Shown here: in pieces, positions 11,012 through 22,205 of the stretch
How the letters are laid out: each line of letters starts with the position of its first letter
How positions within the stretch are numbered: position 1 is the stretch's first letter
DNA from: Gnetum montanum
Lineage: Eukaryota; Streptophyta; Gnetopsida; Gnetales; Gnetaceae
Reading direction: 5' to 3'
NCBI GenBank assembly: GCA_015680685.1
Contig: MNCI01004501.1
Location: 283,979 to 347,978, forward strand
DNA: 64,000 nucleotides
Notes under the pieces: generated by a model
Seen by the model: the letters and a program-made list of their open reading frames with translations, nothing else
The model's database searches: none
Told to the model about the DNA's origin: nothing
Position numbers and translations under genes: made by a program

Positions 11012-12657
11012 AATCTAAGATCATCAATTGGGAGAAGTTGGATACTTTTAAGAAATTCAAATAGGTGCTCATTATTTCAAATCTCTCCCTTACAACTCAG
11101 TCATGGGGGAGATGGCCACCTATGCTAACCATATGGGGTCCTCAGTTCTTTTAAGTTTTTGTTTTACAACATTTTTTTTACACATTTTTGTTTTACAAAT
11201 TTTTTTCACTTTTCTAGTTGTTGTTTTACAACATCGTTATACTTTTTCCATTTTGTGTGTGTGTGTGTGATCCACCCTATAAGTTTGTCATCCAATAAGT
11301 GTTCGGAATGATGGTATGAACTGTTTTCATATTGATTGCTAATGTTTGGTTTTTACCTTTAAGTCACAATGTTGATACTAAGGTATATTTCTTTTGATAT
11401 GGCAGGCAATGAGACCACTTCATCCATCCATCCACCAATTTCTATGGTCTCTCTTGGCTTGGAAATGTACAGTCCCCTTCTAATAAGAACTTTAACAAAT
11501 CGATGACTGGGTATTTCTCAAACTAAGGAAGGAGTCAGGATTGAAAAGGGTGTGACTTCAAGGAAACTTGATGCTTTTGTATTGGCCATTCTCTTGGGTG
11601 CTTAGATGTTTTCTTCTTGAGTTTTCTTCCCGTTCTGATGTTATCCAACTATCGGAAGATGAGACAATAAAAATAAGCAGTCTTTGCATGGTGTGGTTCT
11701 CATGCATAAAAACAAAAAACACAAAAAAAGAAGTGAGAATTCAAAGCACACCCCTTAGACAAATAAACTTGGGCTACAAGCACTGGTTATGGAACCACAA
11801 GTTTTCCCTCTAACTAAGGTCCTTCTCACTTCCCATTCTCTCCTTTGTTTCATCGGAATGGTGGTGACTCTTGGGGAAGGCATTCTTGTTATCCAAGTGG
11901 ATAGTTTAGCCGAATGCATTGATGCGAAGTCACTGGATGTGGTTGCTTTGAGGCTGGACTTGGAATAGGATTTGCTAAGTTACATTAATCATGTAACACA
12001 CAAGGGGTTGCACACCACCTTGTTCTTGAGATTCCATTCCATGCTCTTCTCTCCATCCTTCTCTCCATTGTTCACCTCATTACCGATTGTATCATTAGTG
12101 TATATATTTTGGTTGACACATTGTTTTCTTTTTGGTAAATTCTTACGGTTAAGAATTTAACTCTTGTTCCAAATAACATTTTCGGAGCCTACGAACTCTT
12201 TGAATGTGGGTTTTTCAGGGCATTAAGGGCATGAGCCTACTTTGGGGAGGACCCACTGACATTCCTATTTGGAGCATTAGTTAAATTCTTTCCTTTAACA
12301 TTTTGCAATTAATTTTTATTTTTTCATTTCTATCTTGACATTCATTTCACTTCACTAATGTTTTCAATTGTTCCTTTTTATCTCTCTTTCTTACTCCTTT
12401 TCTTTCTTCATTCTAACAATACTAGAGGTTTGCAATTAGTCATGGGGGTACGGGGCCTGATTTTCTTGATTTTCTCCTAGCCCCAAAATTTTTGATTTTC
12501 TTCCTAACCCCTACACCTTCGGTAGTCCTCATTAATATGTTCCCAGATCCATATCATCCATACCACAACCTAGCCAATGAACTTACACTGAAGCAAGGTG
12601 TCAATTACATAATGATTCATTTACCCTTGCTAATATAAGATTGTGTTGTGTGTGCAG
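11012..12657 (+). other. spacer of element D
   Basis: Non-coding. Begins with the segment that in A follows the truncated protease ('atctaagatcatcaattg'), has 'cagtcatgggggagatggcc' at 11098, then a T-rich run with 'gttttaca' repeats and a (GT)8 run near 11255. It ends with CTAAT (12630-12634) and 'tgtgtgcag' (to 12657), the splice-acceptor-like signature in front of the downstream ORF. Confidence 0.6.
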
Positions 12658-12860
12658 ATGGTGATCATACAAACAATGGATTGGATCTAGAGCAAGCACT
12701 TGGAATGGAGCAGCGCTGAAGCAGCTATGCAAGGAGCAAGATCGATGAAGCACTTATAGATGGACAACAGAGACGCAATCTTGGCATTGGTAGTAGCAAC
12801 ACTTATTTCTCTTTTTCTTTCTTAGCTACCAAATAAGGCCTGATGTCATTGTAATAAGGT
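12658..12860 (+). pseudogene. stub of downstream ORF in element D
   Basis: Begins ATG-GTG-ATC-ATA-CAA right after the AG at 12657 and matches the same place in A (20908). It is closed after a few codons in D and about 29 in A. It does not resemble the M-V-P-K-R-G start of the H, B and C ORFs. The A/D group seems to have lost the long aORF and kept only its entry site. Confidence 0.4.
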
Positions 12861-12912
12861 GTTCACCCTTGTTTTCATGAACACCATTTTTGTCAAGTCT
12901 TGTAATAATGAT

Positions 12913-12913
12913 N
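12913..12913. other. single-N contig join
   Basis: Left of the N, element D breaks off before its expected 3' LTR. Right of it comes a short chimeric LTR and then a second copy of 9815-10184. There is no direct overlap at the N itself, so a misjoin or an alternative haplotype is possible. Confidence 0.7.
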
Positions 12914-12914
12914 G

Positions 12915-13005
12915 TGATGAGACGCGATATGCACAAGCCACGATATTGCATCGTCCCCTATAATGTCGCGTACTCCATCATATAGGAAATATCTGTTGCT
13001 CATCA
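12915..13005 (+). repeat. 91-bp chimeric LTR
   Basis: Starts as a D-type LTR (TGATGAGACGCGATATGC to ~12981, ending in 'ccatcatat') and continues as the last ~23 bp of a C-type LTR ('ggaaatatctgttgctcatca'). It is followed by the C primer site (13007-13024). The switch is at 'catcatat', just before the TATA box in D-type LTRs. It may be a recombinant or an assembly chimera. Confidence 0.6.
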
Positions 13006-13352
13006 TATGCACCATTACCAAGGATGCTATTTTTAGCTATGTATGCTAAGTGTTTATAGATAGTAACATTATACAAGGTTATTTTAAAAGTATAATCCAT
13101 AACCCTTAAAAATAATAATATTTTATTAAAGAAAAACTACAAAAGAAAAAACTAAAAATGTCATTGTCTCATAGGGCTAATTCAACACTTGCTAATAATC
13201 TTAATAAGCAACATGATAGAACCAAAAGAAATGTTGATGAGATACCTCAATAATTACATGTTTTCTAATACCATGTGGATCCTTATTATTTATATTTCAA
13301 GTTCATCCTTCATCAAGATTGATGAGACGCGATATGCACAAGCTGTGATATC
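12983..13352 (+). repeat. 370-bp segment present twice (copy 2)
   Basis: Second copy of 9815-10184, including the primer site and the gag start at ATG 13158 (M-S-L-S-H-R-A-N-S). By eye about 14 differences in 340 bases, plus a small rearranged patch at 13137-13145. In this copy the D-type LTR that follows is full length. Confidence 0.8.
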
Positions 13353-14196
13353 GCGTTGTCCCTACGATGTTGCGTACGCAATATCGCGGTCCATCATCAA
13401 ATCTATAAATAAGAGGCAGCACTCCCCTTATTTTCCATCCTAGGCTTGAAGTAGGGAAACTCTGGTAGTTTGATCACTCCAGAGATAGAATATTTTCCAT
13501 GTGCCCGCAGTAGGAGTTCCCAAGTGAACGGAGCTTTATTCGAGCAACTTTGTACCTGAACACAAGTTGTGTACGGCAATAAAGACGAGCTTTGTGGATA
13601 AACCTTGTAGTGCATGGAATAGGATTTATTACCTGTTATTTCTTACATGTCATTTATTACATGTTATTTATTACCTTCATTAGCACGGCATGAGTACGAC
13701 TTGATTACGAGCATTGATGAATGTGTATGGCTAATCAAGGAAGTGGCTACTCATTGCGATTAGATTCTCTCACCCTTTCCTCCTAGTTAAGTACCTCAGT
13801 ACAACCACTTCGAGCACGTGTGTTACATGTGGTGATCCCAGTAACGATTAGTGTTTGGTAGCCATAGTTGCATAGTTCAAGGTGTGTATGGTAAGTGGGA
13901 ACGGATGCTGATGCTAGTTACTTTAGACTTAGGACATTAGTTAGAGTTAGTTAGTTTTCTCAACCCTTCACCTCATAGCATAGGAGATAAAACCAGAAAA
14001 TACTATAAAAATCATATACCTTGGACTTACTTAACCATACACCATGACAAACACAAGTAAGTCTAGGAAGACAACGAATGATTAACCCCAAGTGTTCCAT
14101 GGGGCGTGTAGCCATTTAGTCTATGGAGTTCAATCGGATCGCGTGTGCTACGCTCGTTTCATATGGTTGAGTGTAGGGGTACCTCGCCACTCATCA
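13320..14196 (+). repeat. Athila-type LTR with AAGAT target duplication (solo LTR)
   Basis: 877 bp, TGATGAG...CTCATCA, flanked on both sides by AAGAT (13315-13319 and 14197-14201). It splits the gag of C: F-I-L-H-Q-D before, and the continuation after. It carries the GATATCGC dyads, TATA box ('atctataaataagagg', ~13399-13414) and end of the A/H family. With direct repeats right at its edges it is formally a solo LTR, unless 12914-13319 is an assembly insert, in which case it is the 3' LTR of D. Confidence 0.85.
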
Positions 14197-14903
14197 AAGA
14201 TGAATAGTTACAATAGAAAGACTTGTATAGCAATGTAGTATTGCCTTCCAATTTTTCAATTTCCTCACTATTCATTGTAGCCCTAATGAAACTAGGGCTT
14301 GAACTAACAGCCCCTATATACCAACTGAAGAAAAACCTCTCTAGGAACTAGTAGCTAACAAATTCATAACTTAGAAAAGATAAATTCATGGAGGTCCATC
14401 ATGAAGCCTCCAAGGGTAAGAAGGTCTTAATCTTACTAACTTCACAATTAGAGAAAGAGAATACAAAACTTTCACTAGGGTGGTCTTAGTACCAAGGTCC
14501 TATTTCTTTCAATGAGGATAATACAACCCATCAAAGGTTATGTTCAACCTTAGCAAGTAACCAAGGTAAGAGGTGAACTAGTCCCAAAACCAAGGGAACC
14601 TCAAGATCAAGGTTCCTTAGTCATTTACCAAAAAAACATCCAAGGGACCAAAGAAGGAGGGAAAGATGGTACACTCTCCTGGTCCTCCATCATCACCATC
14701 CACCTCATCATCAAGCTTTGATAAGAAGGAATGTTAATAACATTGAAGGAAAAATGATCATGGCAAAGATGGAGATGAAAGAAGATCCCATCATAGAGAT
14801 GGAAGGAGAGGACATAGATAGTCGCAAGAAAAGAAGAATCATTAGGAAAGAAGGCATAGCAAGCCATATCATAGGATACATGGGCATGATAGATATTAGA
14901 ATG
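14197..14903 (+). pseudogene. gag of element C, second block
   Basis: Continues the gag N-terminal region after the solo LTR. Closed by many stops; one short stretch near 14720-14900 is rich in K, M, E and I, matching the charged linker of A gag (~16620-16840). Ends at GAATG (14899-14903), the target site of A, and resumes at 22206. Confidence 0.6.
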
Positions 14904-15893
14904 TGATGAGACGCAATATCACATGGGCCACGATATCACGTATCATGTCCATGTATCCCATGCGATATCGCATTGTCCCCTGCGATATAGCATATGCGAT
15001 ATCACGGTGCACCATCATATCTATAAATAAGAGGTAGCTCTCCCTTGTTTCCCCATCCTAGGCTAGAAGTACGAAAAATCTGGTAGATTGATCACTCCAA
15101 AGATAGAATATTTTCCATGTGCCCACAGTAGGAGTCCTAAAGTAAACGGATCTTTATTCGAGTAGCATTGTACCTGAACACAAGTTGTGTACGACAATAA
15201 AGATGAACTTCCTGGATAAACCTTGCAATGCATGGAATAGGATTTTATTTAATGTTATTTATTGCTTCCTCTCTTAGTAATGCAGAATGAGTATGACTTG
15301 ATTACAAGCATTTAAGGATGTGTACAGATAATCAAGGAACGGATGCTCATCGCACTTAGGCTAGAAATGCGAAATGAGTACGAATTGATTACGAGCATTT
15401 AAGGATGTGTATAGATAATCAAGGAATCGGCTGCTCATCGTACTTAGGCTAGATTAGATTCTCTCAACCCTTTCCTCCTAGTTAAGTGCCTCAGTATGAC
15501 CACTTCGAGCACGTGCGTTACACGTGGTGATCCCAACAACGATTAGCATTTGGTAGCCATGGTTGCATCAGTTTAGGATGTGTACGGTAAGTGGGAATGG
15601 ATGCTGACGCTAGGTAATTTAGACTTAGTTCATTAGTTAGAGTTAGTTAGTTTCTTCAACCCTTCACCTCAATAGCATAAGAGATAAAACACATAAAAAC
15701 CATAAAAATCATAAACCTCGGACTTACTTAACCATACACCGTGACAACTACAAGTAGGTCTGGGAAGACAACAAATAATTAACCCTAAGTGTTCCATGGG
15801 GTGTGTAGGCACTTAGTCTACGAAGTTCGACCGGATCACGCATGCTATGCTTGTTTTGCATGGTTGAGTGTAGGGGCACCTCGCCATTTATCA
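14904..15893 (+). repeat. 5' LTR of element A
   Basis: 990 bp. U3 has a run of GATATCGC/GATATC dyads (14915-15005), about 50 bp longer than in the 3' LTR, then TATA in 'atctataaataagagg' (~15020-15035). An 85-bp tandem duplication ('gagtatgacttgattac...cttaggctag') covers about 15280-15450 and is also in the 3' LTR, so it predates insertion. Confidence 0.92.
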
Positions 15894-15894
15894 T

Positions 15895-15912
15895 TGGCAC
15901 CATTGCCAGGGA
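15895..15912 (+). promoter_or_regulatory. tRNA-Asp primer binding site of A
   Basis: TGGCACCATTGCCAGGGA, one base after the LTR. It differs from the canonical tRNA-Asp site only by three G-to-A changes, each at what would be a CpG. Confidence 0.85.
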
Positions 15913-16032
15913 TTAAGTGTTTGTGCACTAAATAGAACATAAAGGATATCACTCACATCGTTGGGAGCCTAAATGAACCTTCGGGTTAATTAAAGAAAAA
16001 TTTATATAACGGTAATTAGCACACCGATAACA

Positions 16033-18530
16033 ATGTCTTCTTCTCATAAGAGCAACTCACCACCAAGGGACAATACAAAGAACAGTCAGCAATCAAAAAC
16101 ACATAACCTAAATCAACCGATGCCTCAATAACATAAGTTGACATATAGTCATCCCGATGAGTATATCCCCAACTTTACTTTTATTCTCCATCAAGATGAA
16201 CAGTTGTGCTGGAGAGATTTGCAAGGTAACATCGTGTTACCTCCAGATCGATTAGTCCCAAACATGCTTCTCCATGCTTTGGCACAGATTAGCATGATAG
16301 AATTATATGTAGAATATGTTGCAGAAGACTTTGATTCAAGGGATTACTATCCCATAGCTTTGCAACATATGAGGGACTCAAAGCAGGAGAGCCAACATAC
16401 ACTGATGAAGGACAAAGATCTACACGTCCTTAGCAAAATATGAGATGAGGAACCCATTATCATGGGTTCTCTAACAAATGATGTTCCCCCTCCTAATGAT
16501 GGTGAGGAGGCTGGGTATCAGAACCTATGCTCAACGATACATAACACTGGTTCTGATCCCTATGAACGCCAACTATTCATAGAGGGAACAACCACTCATG
16601 CTAAGGATGGACACTTAGATCGTCATCACGATTGGGGCCATAGTAGTAGAAAAGAAGGAAGGAAACATCACCATGGCAATGGTTCCCCTTATTCTTCTCC
16701 TTCATCTCATCACTCACCCTCTCCTTCCACATCTAGGCACAGCCACCATGAACATAACGGTGATGATAGAGGTAGGAAAGACAAGAGACCTCGATGGGAA
16801 ATTCAAGAGAGAGGACAAGGGCAAGGACATAGGTAGAGTAGGGAACAACAAAGACATCACAGGTGTCATGAAAGAGATGACCATGACGAGCCCCTACTTG
16901 CAACCCAAAGTATGCTTAACATAATGGAGGCTGTTAGAATTCCCACAAGGCATTTAAAAGATAGTCAGATCAAACATTTAAACATGAACAACATCCCATG
17001 CTTTGAGGGGGAATACAATGCTGATCTGCAACATCATTTACAGGAATTCCATGATGCATGTGCCTTGAAAAATATAGAGAATGAGTGGAAAAAAACTTAA
17101 GTTATTTTCCAGGACACTCATCAAGAAATCAGAGAGTTGGTACCGGTCCTTGGAACTGGAAACCATTAGGAGGTGGAGTACGATGTTAGAGTTGTTCAAC
17201 GATAAGTATCAAATGTACTCCAGAGTGTCTAACTCATGTAAGAAGATCCAAGGATGGAAGAAAGGTCATCATGAACCCTTGGATGCTACCATGGCTTGCT
17301 ACTACACATTGTTACATTGTTGCCCGGGCCATAGTTACACACAGTGGGATCAACTCCGCCACATCGTAGATGGGCTAAGGCATGAGACTAGAAGAACCCT
17401 TGGGACTTATGCCCAAGGGAAACTATTAGAACTTAGAGCCCATGAAGTTCATTGCTTGTTGGAGAAAGTAGCAAAAGAAGAAGGTGAGCTATGGAAAAGG
17501 GAAAGTGCAAAGGAATACAACCATGATCCCTCTCTTTGAAAGAAGAGAGTGAAATTTTGCGATGAAGAGTATGAGTCATCACTTGAAGAGTTGGTGAACA
17601 GAAAAACCTTTCCGCTTCAAAAGCTAACAATAGAAATAGCGGCTAAGGCAGAAGAAGTATGGATCTCCTTAGACAGTAAAATCAAAACTATCCTAAAGAT
17701 TGTAGAAAAGTCTAAGGAGGAATGAAGTAGTGACAAAGGTAAGACAAAGTGGAGAGATTTAGGCCCTGCACATAACAAGGGTAAGGGGGAAATTACTATC
17801 TCTAATGAGGTTGCGGAATCAGACACAGATGATGACGATGGATGTGAGATCTGCCACTATGACCATCCTAAGGGATGTTGTCCAATTATCTCACATCTAT
17901 AGGAGTTAGGGGTGTATGTGCTTAATCTAAGACTCAACCAACGGTAGACACCCTGAAGGTTACCTTATCCTCAAGGTAACCCAAGGCAGTTCCACCATCC
18001 GTTAACGTAGTATCCAAGTGGAACTCCACCACAACCCATTAGACAACATCAATAGTGGCAATACCCACAGTCATGAGGGATGCCACTACCAAAACAATAG
18101 TATCCCTACTGGCAGCCTGATCCATATAGTTATTATGTGTAGTAGTCAATTTCTCCAAGTGACTCTATGGGTCACACAACTCCCCAACATTACTACCAAG
18201 TTTAGGAGTACTTTAGGAGGACTCCTTCTCCTCTGGGAGACTCTCCATACCCATACCATCCTCCTAATCCATCTGCACCTATTCCACCTATAGTTCCCAT
18301 AACACCTCCTACTCCAACAATGTAAGGGGAACTTCCTACTCAACTGCAGCAACGTCATGTTGTGAGAGTGGTAAATATTCAACCTGCTACTGGTTCTGAA
18401 AACTATAAAAAAGAAGACCTTTCTTCAAAACCAAAAGCCCAGACAAGCTCTCACAACAACAAGTGGTTGGATCTATGTACACTCCTCTACCATCTAACAC
18501 TTTGGAGCACCCTTCAATCCAACAGAGCTT
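16033..18530 (+). pseudogene. gag polyprotein of element A
   Basis: Capsid polyprotein, decayed but readable. It starts at ATG 16033 (M-S-S-S-H-K). Open blocks: 16138-16443 (N-terminal domain), 16462-16836 (His/Ser/Arg-rich linker), 16912-17539 with one frameshift at ~17095 (capsid core of the Retrotrans_gag type: K-L-F-S-R-T-L-I...S-W-Y-R-S-L, then W-S-T-M-L-E-L-F-N-D-K-Y). A Cys/His motif C-E-I-C-H-Y-D-H-P-K-G-C-C-P lies at ~17851-17890, and a Pro/Gln-rich tail follows. At least three stops and one frameshift interrupt it. The same order of blocks is seen in C (22206-23867) and B. Confidence 0.8.
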
Positions 18531-19208
18531 AACGCATACGGTTATGTTAACACATATCGTAACTAACTTGATTAAGGTAGGCCACCTTCCTAGGAAACTA
18601 ACTGACCCTGGGAGTCCCTTAATTTATCTCTAGATCACCAGGAATGAACCACATAAGGCTATTTTTGACTTAGGTTCTGGAGTCAACTTAATTTCACGAG
18701 AGATGTATCATGCTTGGAACTTGCCCCAACTTAAGAAGAGCAACATTCAACTAGAGCTAGTAAACCAGTCCATCACCATTCCCTTAGGATTGATAAATGA
18801 CATCATTACCATTGTGTGTGGTTGGTCCTACCCAGCTGATTTCTTGGTGATTGAAGTAAACAACAATGAAGGGGACTTCCTAATTATAATGGGAAGGGCA
18901 TGGTTGAGCACAGTAGACACATGCTTAGGCATTTGTGATCTTTCCTTGGAAATTTCCAAGATAAACATTTATGGAAATACCGAGAAGAGGAAAGTTCCAT
19001 GCATCACATACAGTGATTCATCGGGTGATGACATGGAGGAAATGCCTCCATGTAATAGGTGTGCCCTTGAAACTTTGAAAAAAAGATGCCTGTATGTAGT
19101 AGCCACACAACTAGTAGTAGACACCCCATGGTTGACAGCTACTCAAAAGAGCAACAAAATATGCATGAACGAACTGAGGAGAAAAACCATGCTAACAACA
19201 AAGGCATA
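18531..19208 (+). pseudogene. aspartic protease of element A
   Basis: Retropepsin region. The active-site block reads D-L-G-S-G-V-N-L-I-S, with codon 18670-18672 TTA in place of the Ser codon TCA seen in B, C and D (D-S-G), so the enzyme would be dead. 18703-19208 is open for 168 codons: L-E-L-V-N-Q-S-I-T-I-P-L-G-L, then F-L-I-I-M-G-R-A-W-L-S-T, the flap and I-L-G-R-equivalent regions. The frame stops at 19208, where relatives would continue to RT. Confidence 0.8.
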
Positions 19209-20907
19209 GATACGTTGGAATATGAGCGTCGCCAACTTCCCCCCCTTAATCTAAGATCATCAATTGAGAGAAGTTGGACACTTCTTAGAAATTCAAACAG
19301 GTGCTCATTATTTTGGATCTCTCCCTTTCCACTTAGTCATGGGGGAGATGGCCACCTATGCTAACCATATGGGGCCCTCAGTTCTTTTAAGTTTTTGTTT
19401 TACACGTTTTTGTTTTACATGTTTTTGTTTTACACATTTTTGTTTTACAAATTTCTTTAACTTTTCTTATTTTTGTTTTACATCATCATTATACTTTTCC
19501 ATTTGTGTGTGTGTGTGACCCACTTTGTAAGTTTGTCATCCAATAAGTGTTCTCCATGATGGTATGAACTATTTTCATGTTGATTGCTAATGTTTGATTT
19601 TTACCTTTAATTCACAATGTTGATACTAAGATATGTTTCTTTTGATATGGCAGGCAATGAGATCACTTCATCCATTCATCCATCAGTTTCTATGGTCTCT
19701 CTTAGCTTGGAAATGTACAGTCCTCTTCATAATAAGAACCTTAACGAATCAGTGACTGGGCATTTCTCAAACTAAGGAAGGACTCAAGGTTTGAAAAGGG
19801 TGTGACTTCAAGGGAACTTGATGCATTTGTGTTTGATGTTCTCTTGGGTGCTTGGATGTTTTCTTCTTGAGTTTTTTTCACATTCCGATGTTACCCAATT
19901 ATCGAAAGTTGAGTCAATAAAAATAAGAAGTCTTTGCATGGTGTGGTTCTCACGCATAAAAACACAAAACACAAAAACAAAAATAAAACAAAAAAAAAGT
20001 GAGAATTCAAAGCACACCCCTTAGACAAAATAATCCCTTAGGCTACAAGCACTGGTTATGGAACTAAAAATGTTCCCTCTAACTAAGGTTGTTCTCGCTT
20101 CCCATTCCCTCCTTGCTTCGTTGGGATGGTGGCTACATTCTTGTTGCTTCAAGAGGATGGTTTGGTCGAATGCATTGATGCGAAGTCACTGGAAATGATT
20201 TGTTTGAGGCCGGAGTTGGAATGAGATTTTCCAAGTCACTTTAATCATAAAATACACAAGGGGCTGTAAACCACCTTGTTCTTGGGATTCCATTCCATTC
20301 TATTCTCTTCATCCTTCTCTCCATTCTTCACCTCATTGCCAATTGTATCATTAGTGTATATATTTTGGTTGATGCATTGTTTTCTTTTTGGTAAATTCTT
20401 GCAGTTAAGAATTTAACTCTTGTTCCAAATGACATTCCTAGAGCCTATGGACTCTTTGAATGTAGGTTTGTCAGGGCATTAAGGACATGAGCCTACTTTG
20501 GGGAGGACCCATTAACATTCCTCTTTGGTGCACCAGTTAACTTATTTTCCTTAAAATTTTTGTAATTAATTTTATTTTTCTCATTTCCATCTTGAAATCC
20601 ACTTTATCAACGTTACCGTTGTCTCTTTTTATCTATATTTCTTACTCCTTTTCTTTCTCCATTCTAACACTACCAGAGGTTCACGATTAGTCATGGGGGT
20701 ACAGGGCCCGATTTTTTCAATTTTCTCTTAGCCCCAAATTTTTTCAATTCCTTCATAACCCCTACACCTTCGGTAGTCATCATTAATATATCTCTAGACC
20801 CATATCAGCCATACCACAACTAGCCAATGGACTTACACCGAAGCAAGGTATCAATTACATGATGATTCATTTACCCTTGCTAATATAAGATTGTGTTGTG
20901 TGTGTAG
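19209..20907 (+). other. post-protease spacer of element A
   Basis: Non-coding. It fuses the protease end to the segment that in B and C follows integrase ('cttagtcatgggggagatgg' near 19334). It contains T-rich 'gttttaca' repeats (19394-19490), a (GT)n run near 19507, and CTAAT (20880-20884) with AG at 20906-20907 before the stub ORF. The pol deletion lies near 19210-19330. Confidence 0.6.
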
Positions 20908-20997
20908 ATGGCGATCATACAACAATGGATTGGATTTGGAACAAACACTTGGAATGGAGTAGCACTGAAGAAGCTACGCAAGGAGCAAGATGGATAG
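20908..20997 (+). pseudogene. stub of downstream ORF in element A
   Basis: ATG 20908 follows a splice-acceptor-like AG. It reads M-A-I-I-Q-Q-W-I-G-F-G and stops after about 29 codons. It is homologous to 12658 in D. No PF20167-like domain or coiled coil follows before the LTR. Confidence 0.4.
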
Positions 20998-21267
20998 CAT
21001 GCTTACGGATGGATAATGATAGGTTCAATCTTGGAATTGGTAGCAGTAAGACTTCTTTCTCTCTCTCTTTCTCAGCTGCCAAATGAGGCCTGATGTCACT
21101 GTAATAAGGTGTTTACTCTTGTTGTCATGAAAACCACTTTTGTCAAGTCTTGTAATGATGATCTGTTCACATGTCATCCCATTAGTTCCCATTCAGTCAA
21201 TAATCCCATACCTTCCCAATATTTTGTAAGGAACTCAAGGATGAGTTTTCATTTAGTCATGGGGGTA

Positions 21268-22205
21268 TGATGAGATGTGATATCGCATGGGCCACAATAT
21301 TGCATACATGATATCGTGGTGCACCATCATATCTATAAATAAGAGGCAGATCTCCCTTGTTTCCCCATCCTAGGCTAGAAGTACAGAAAATCTGGTAGAT
21401 TGATCACTCCAGAGATAGAATATTTTCCATGTGCCTGCAGTAGGAGTCCTAAAGTGAATGGATCTTTATTTAAGCAGCATTGTACCTGAACAGAAGTTGT
21501 GTATGGCAATAAAAATGAACTTCTTGAATAAACCTTGCAGTGCATGGAATATGATTTTATTTAATGTTATTTATTGCTTTCTCTCTTAGTAATGTGGAAT
21601 GAGTATGACTTGATTATGAGCATTTAAGGATGTGTACGGATAATCAAGGAATGGATGCTCATCGCACTTAGGCTAGAAATGAGAAATGAGTACGACTTGA
21701 TTACAAGCATTTAAGGATGTGTACAAATAATCAAGGAATCAGATGCTCATCACACTTAGGCTAGATTAGATTCTCTCAACCCTTTCCTCCTAGTTAAGTG
21801 CCTCAGTATGACCACTTCAAGCACGTGCGTTACGCGTGGTGATCCCAGCAATGATTAGCGTTTTGTAGTCATGGTTACATTGATTCAGGGTGTGTACGGT
21901 AAGTGGGAACGAATGCTGACGCTAGGTAATTTAGACTTAGTTCATTAGTTAGAATTAGTTAGTTTCTTCAACCCTTCACCTCAATAGCATAGGAGATAAA
22001 ACACATAAAAACCATAAAAATCATATACCTCAGACTTACTTAACCATACACTGTGACAACTACAATTAAGTCTAGGAAGACAACGAATAATTAACCCTAA
22101 GTGTTCCATGGGACGTGTAGGCACTTAGCCTGTGGAGTTTGACCGAATTGCGCGTGCTACGCTCATTTTGTATGGTTGAGTGTAGGGGTACCTCGCCACT
22201 CATCA
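21268..22205 (+). repeat. 3' LTR of element A
   Basis: 938 bp, TGATGAG...CCACTCATCA, preceded by 'gtcatgggggta', a shortened purine tract. It lacks about 50 bp of the GATATC dyad cluster present in the 5' LTR. It is followed by the GAATG target copy. Confidence 0.92.

Larger units (their letters stand above)
10153..12912 (+). mobile_element. Athila-like element D, rearranged copy
   Basis: Begins with 32 bp of LTR (TGATGAGACGTGATATGC...) after AAGAT, then jumps to the gag/protease junction at ~10185, so the rest of the 5' LTR and most of gag are missing. After a gap it continues with post-protease spacer (11012-12657) and the start of a downstream ORF (12658), closely matching element A (19248-21160). 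Sequence stops at an N (12913) about 105 bp short of where A has its 3' LTR. The LTR at 13320-14196, at the same target site, is either its 3' LTR or a solo LTR of another allele or copy. Confidence 0.65.
14904..22205 (+). mobile_element. Athila-like element A, complete but lacking pol
   Basis: 7302 bp with two LTRs (14904-15893 and 21268-22205) and the 5-bp target duplication GAATG (14899-14903, 22206-22210). The interior has the tRNA-Asp site, gag and protease, then passes directly to the post-integrase spacer and a stub ORF; RT, RNase H, integrase and the long aORF are missing. It would have needed enzymes from a relative to move. Over about 330 aligned LTR bases I count roughly 27 differences, mostly transitions, so the insertion is not recent. 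It lies inside the gag of C. Confidence 0.92.

Noticed and set aside
19264-19518. 84-codon frame with repeated C-F-T
   Set aside because: Produced by the 'gttttaca' tandem-like repeats of the element A spacer; not a protein.
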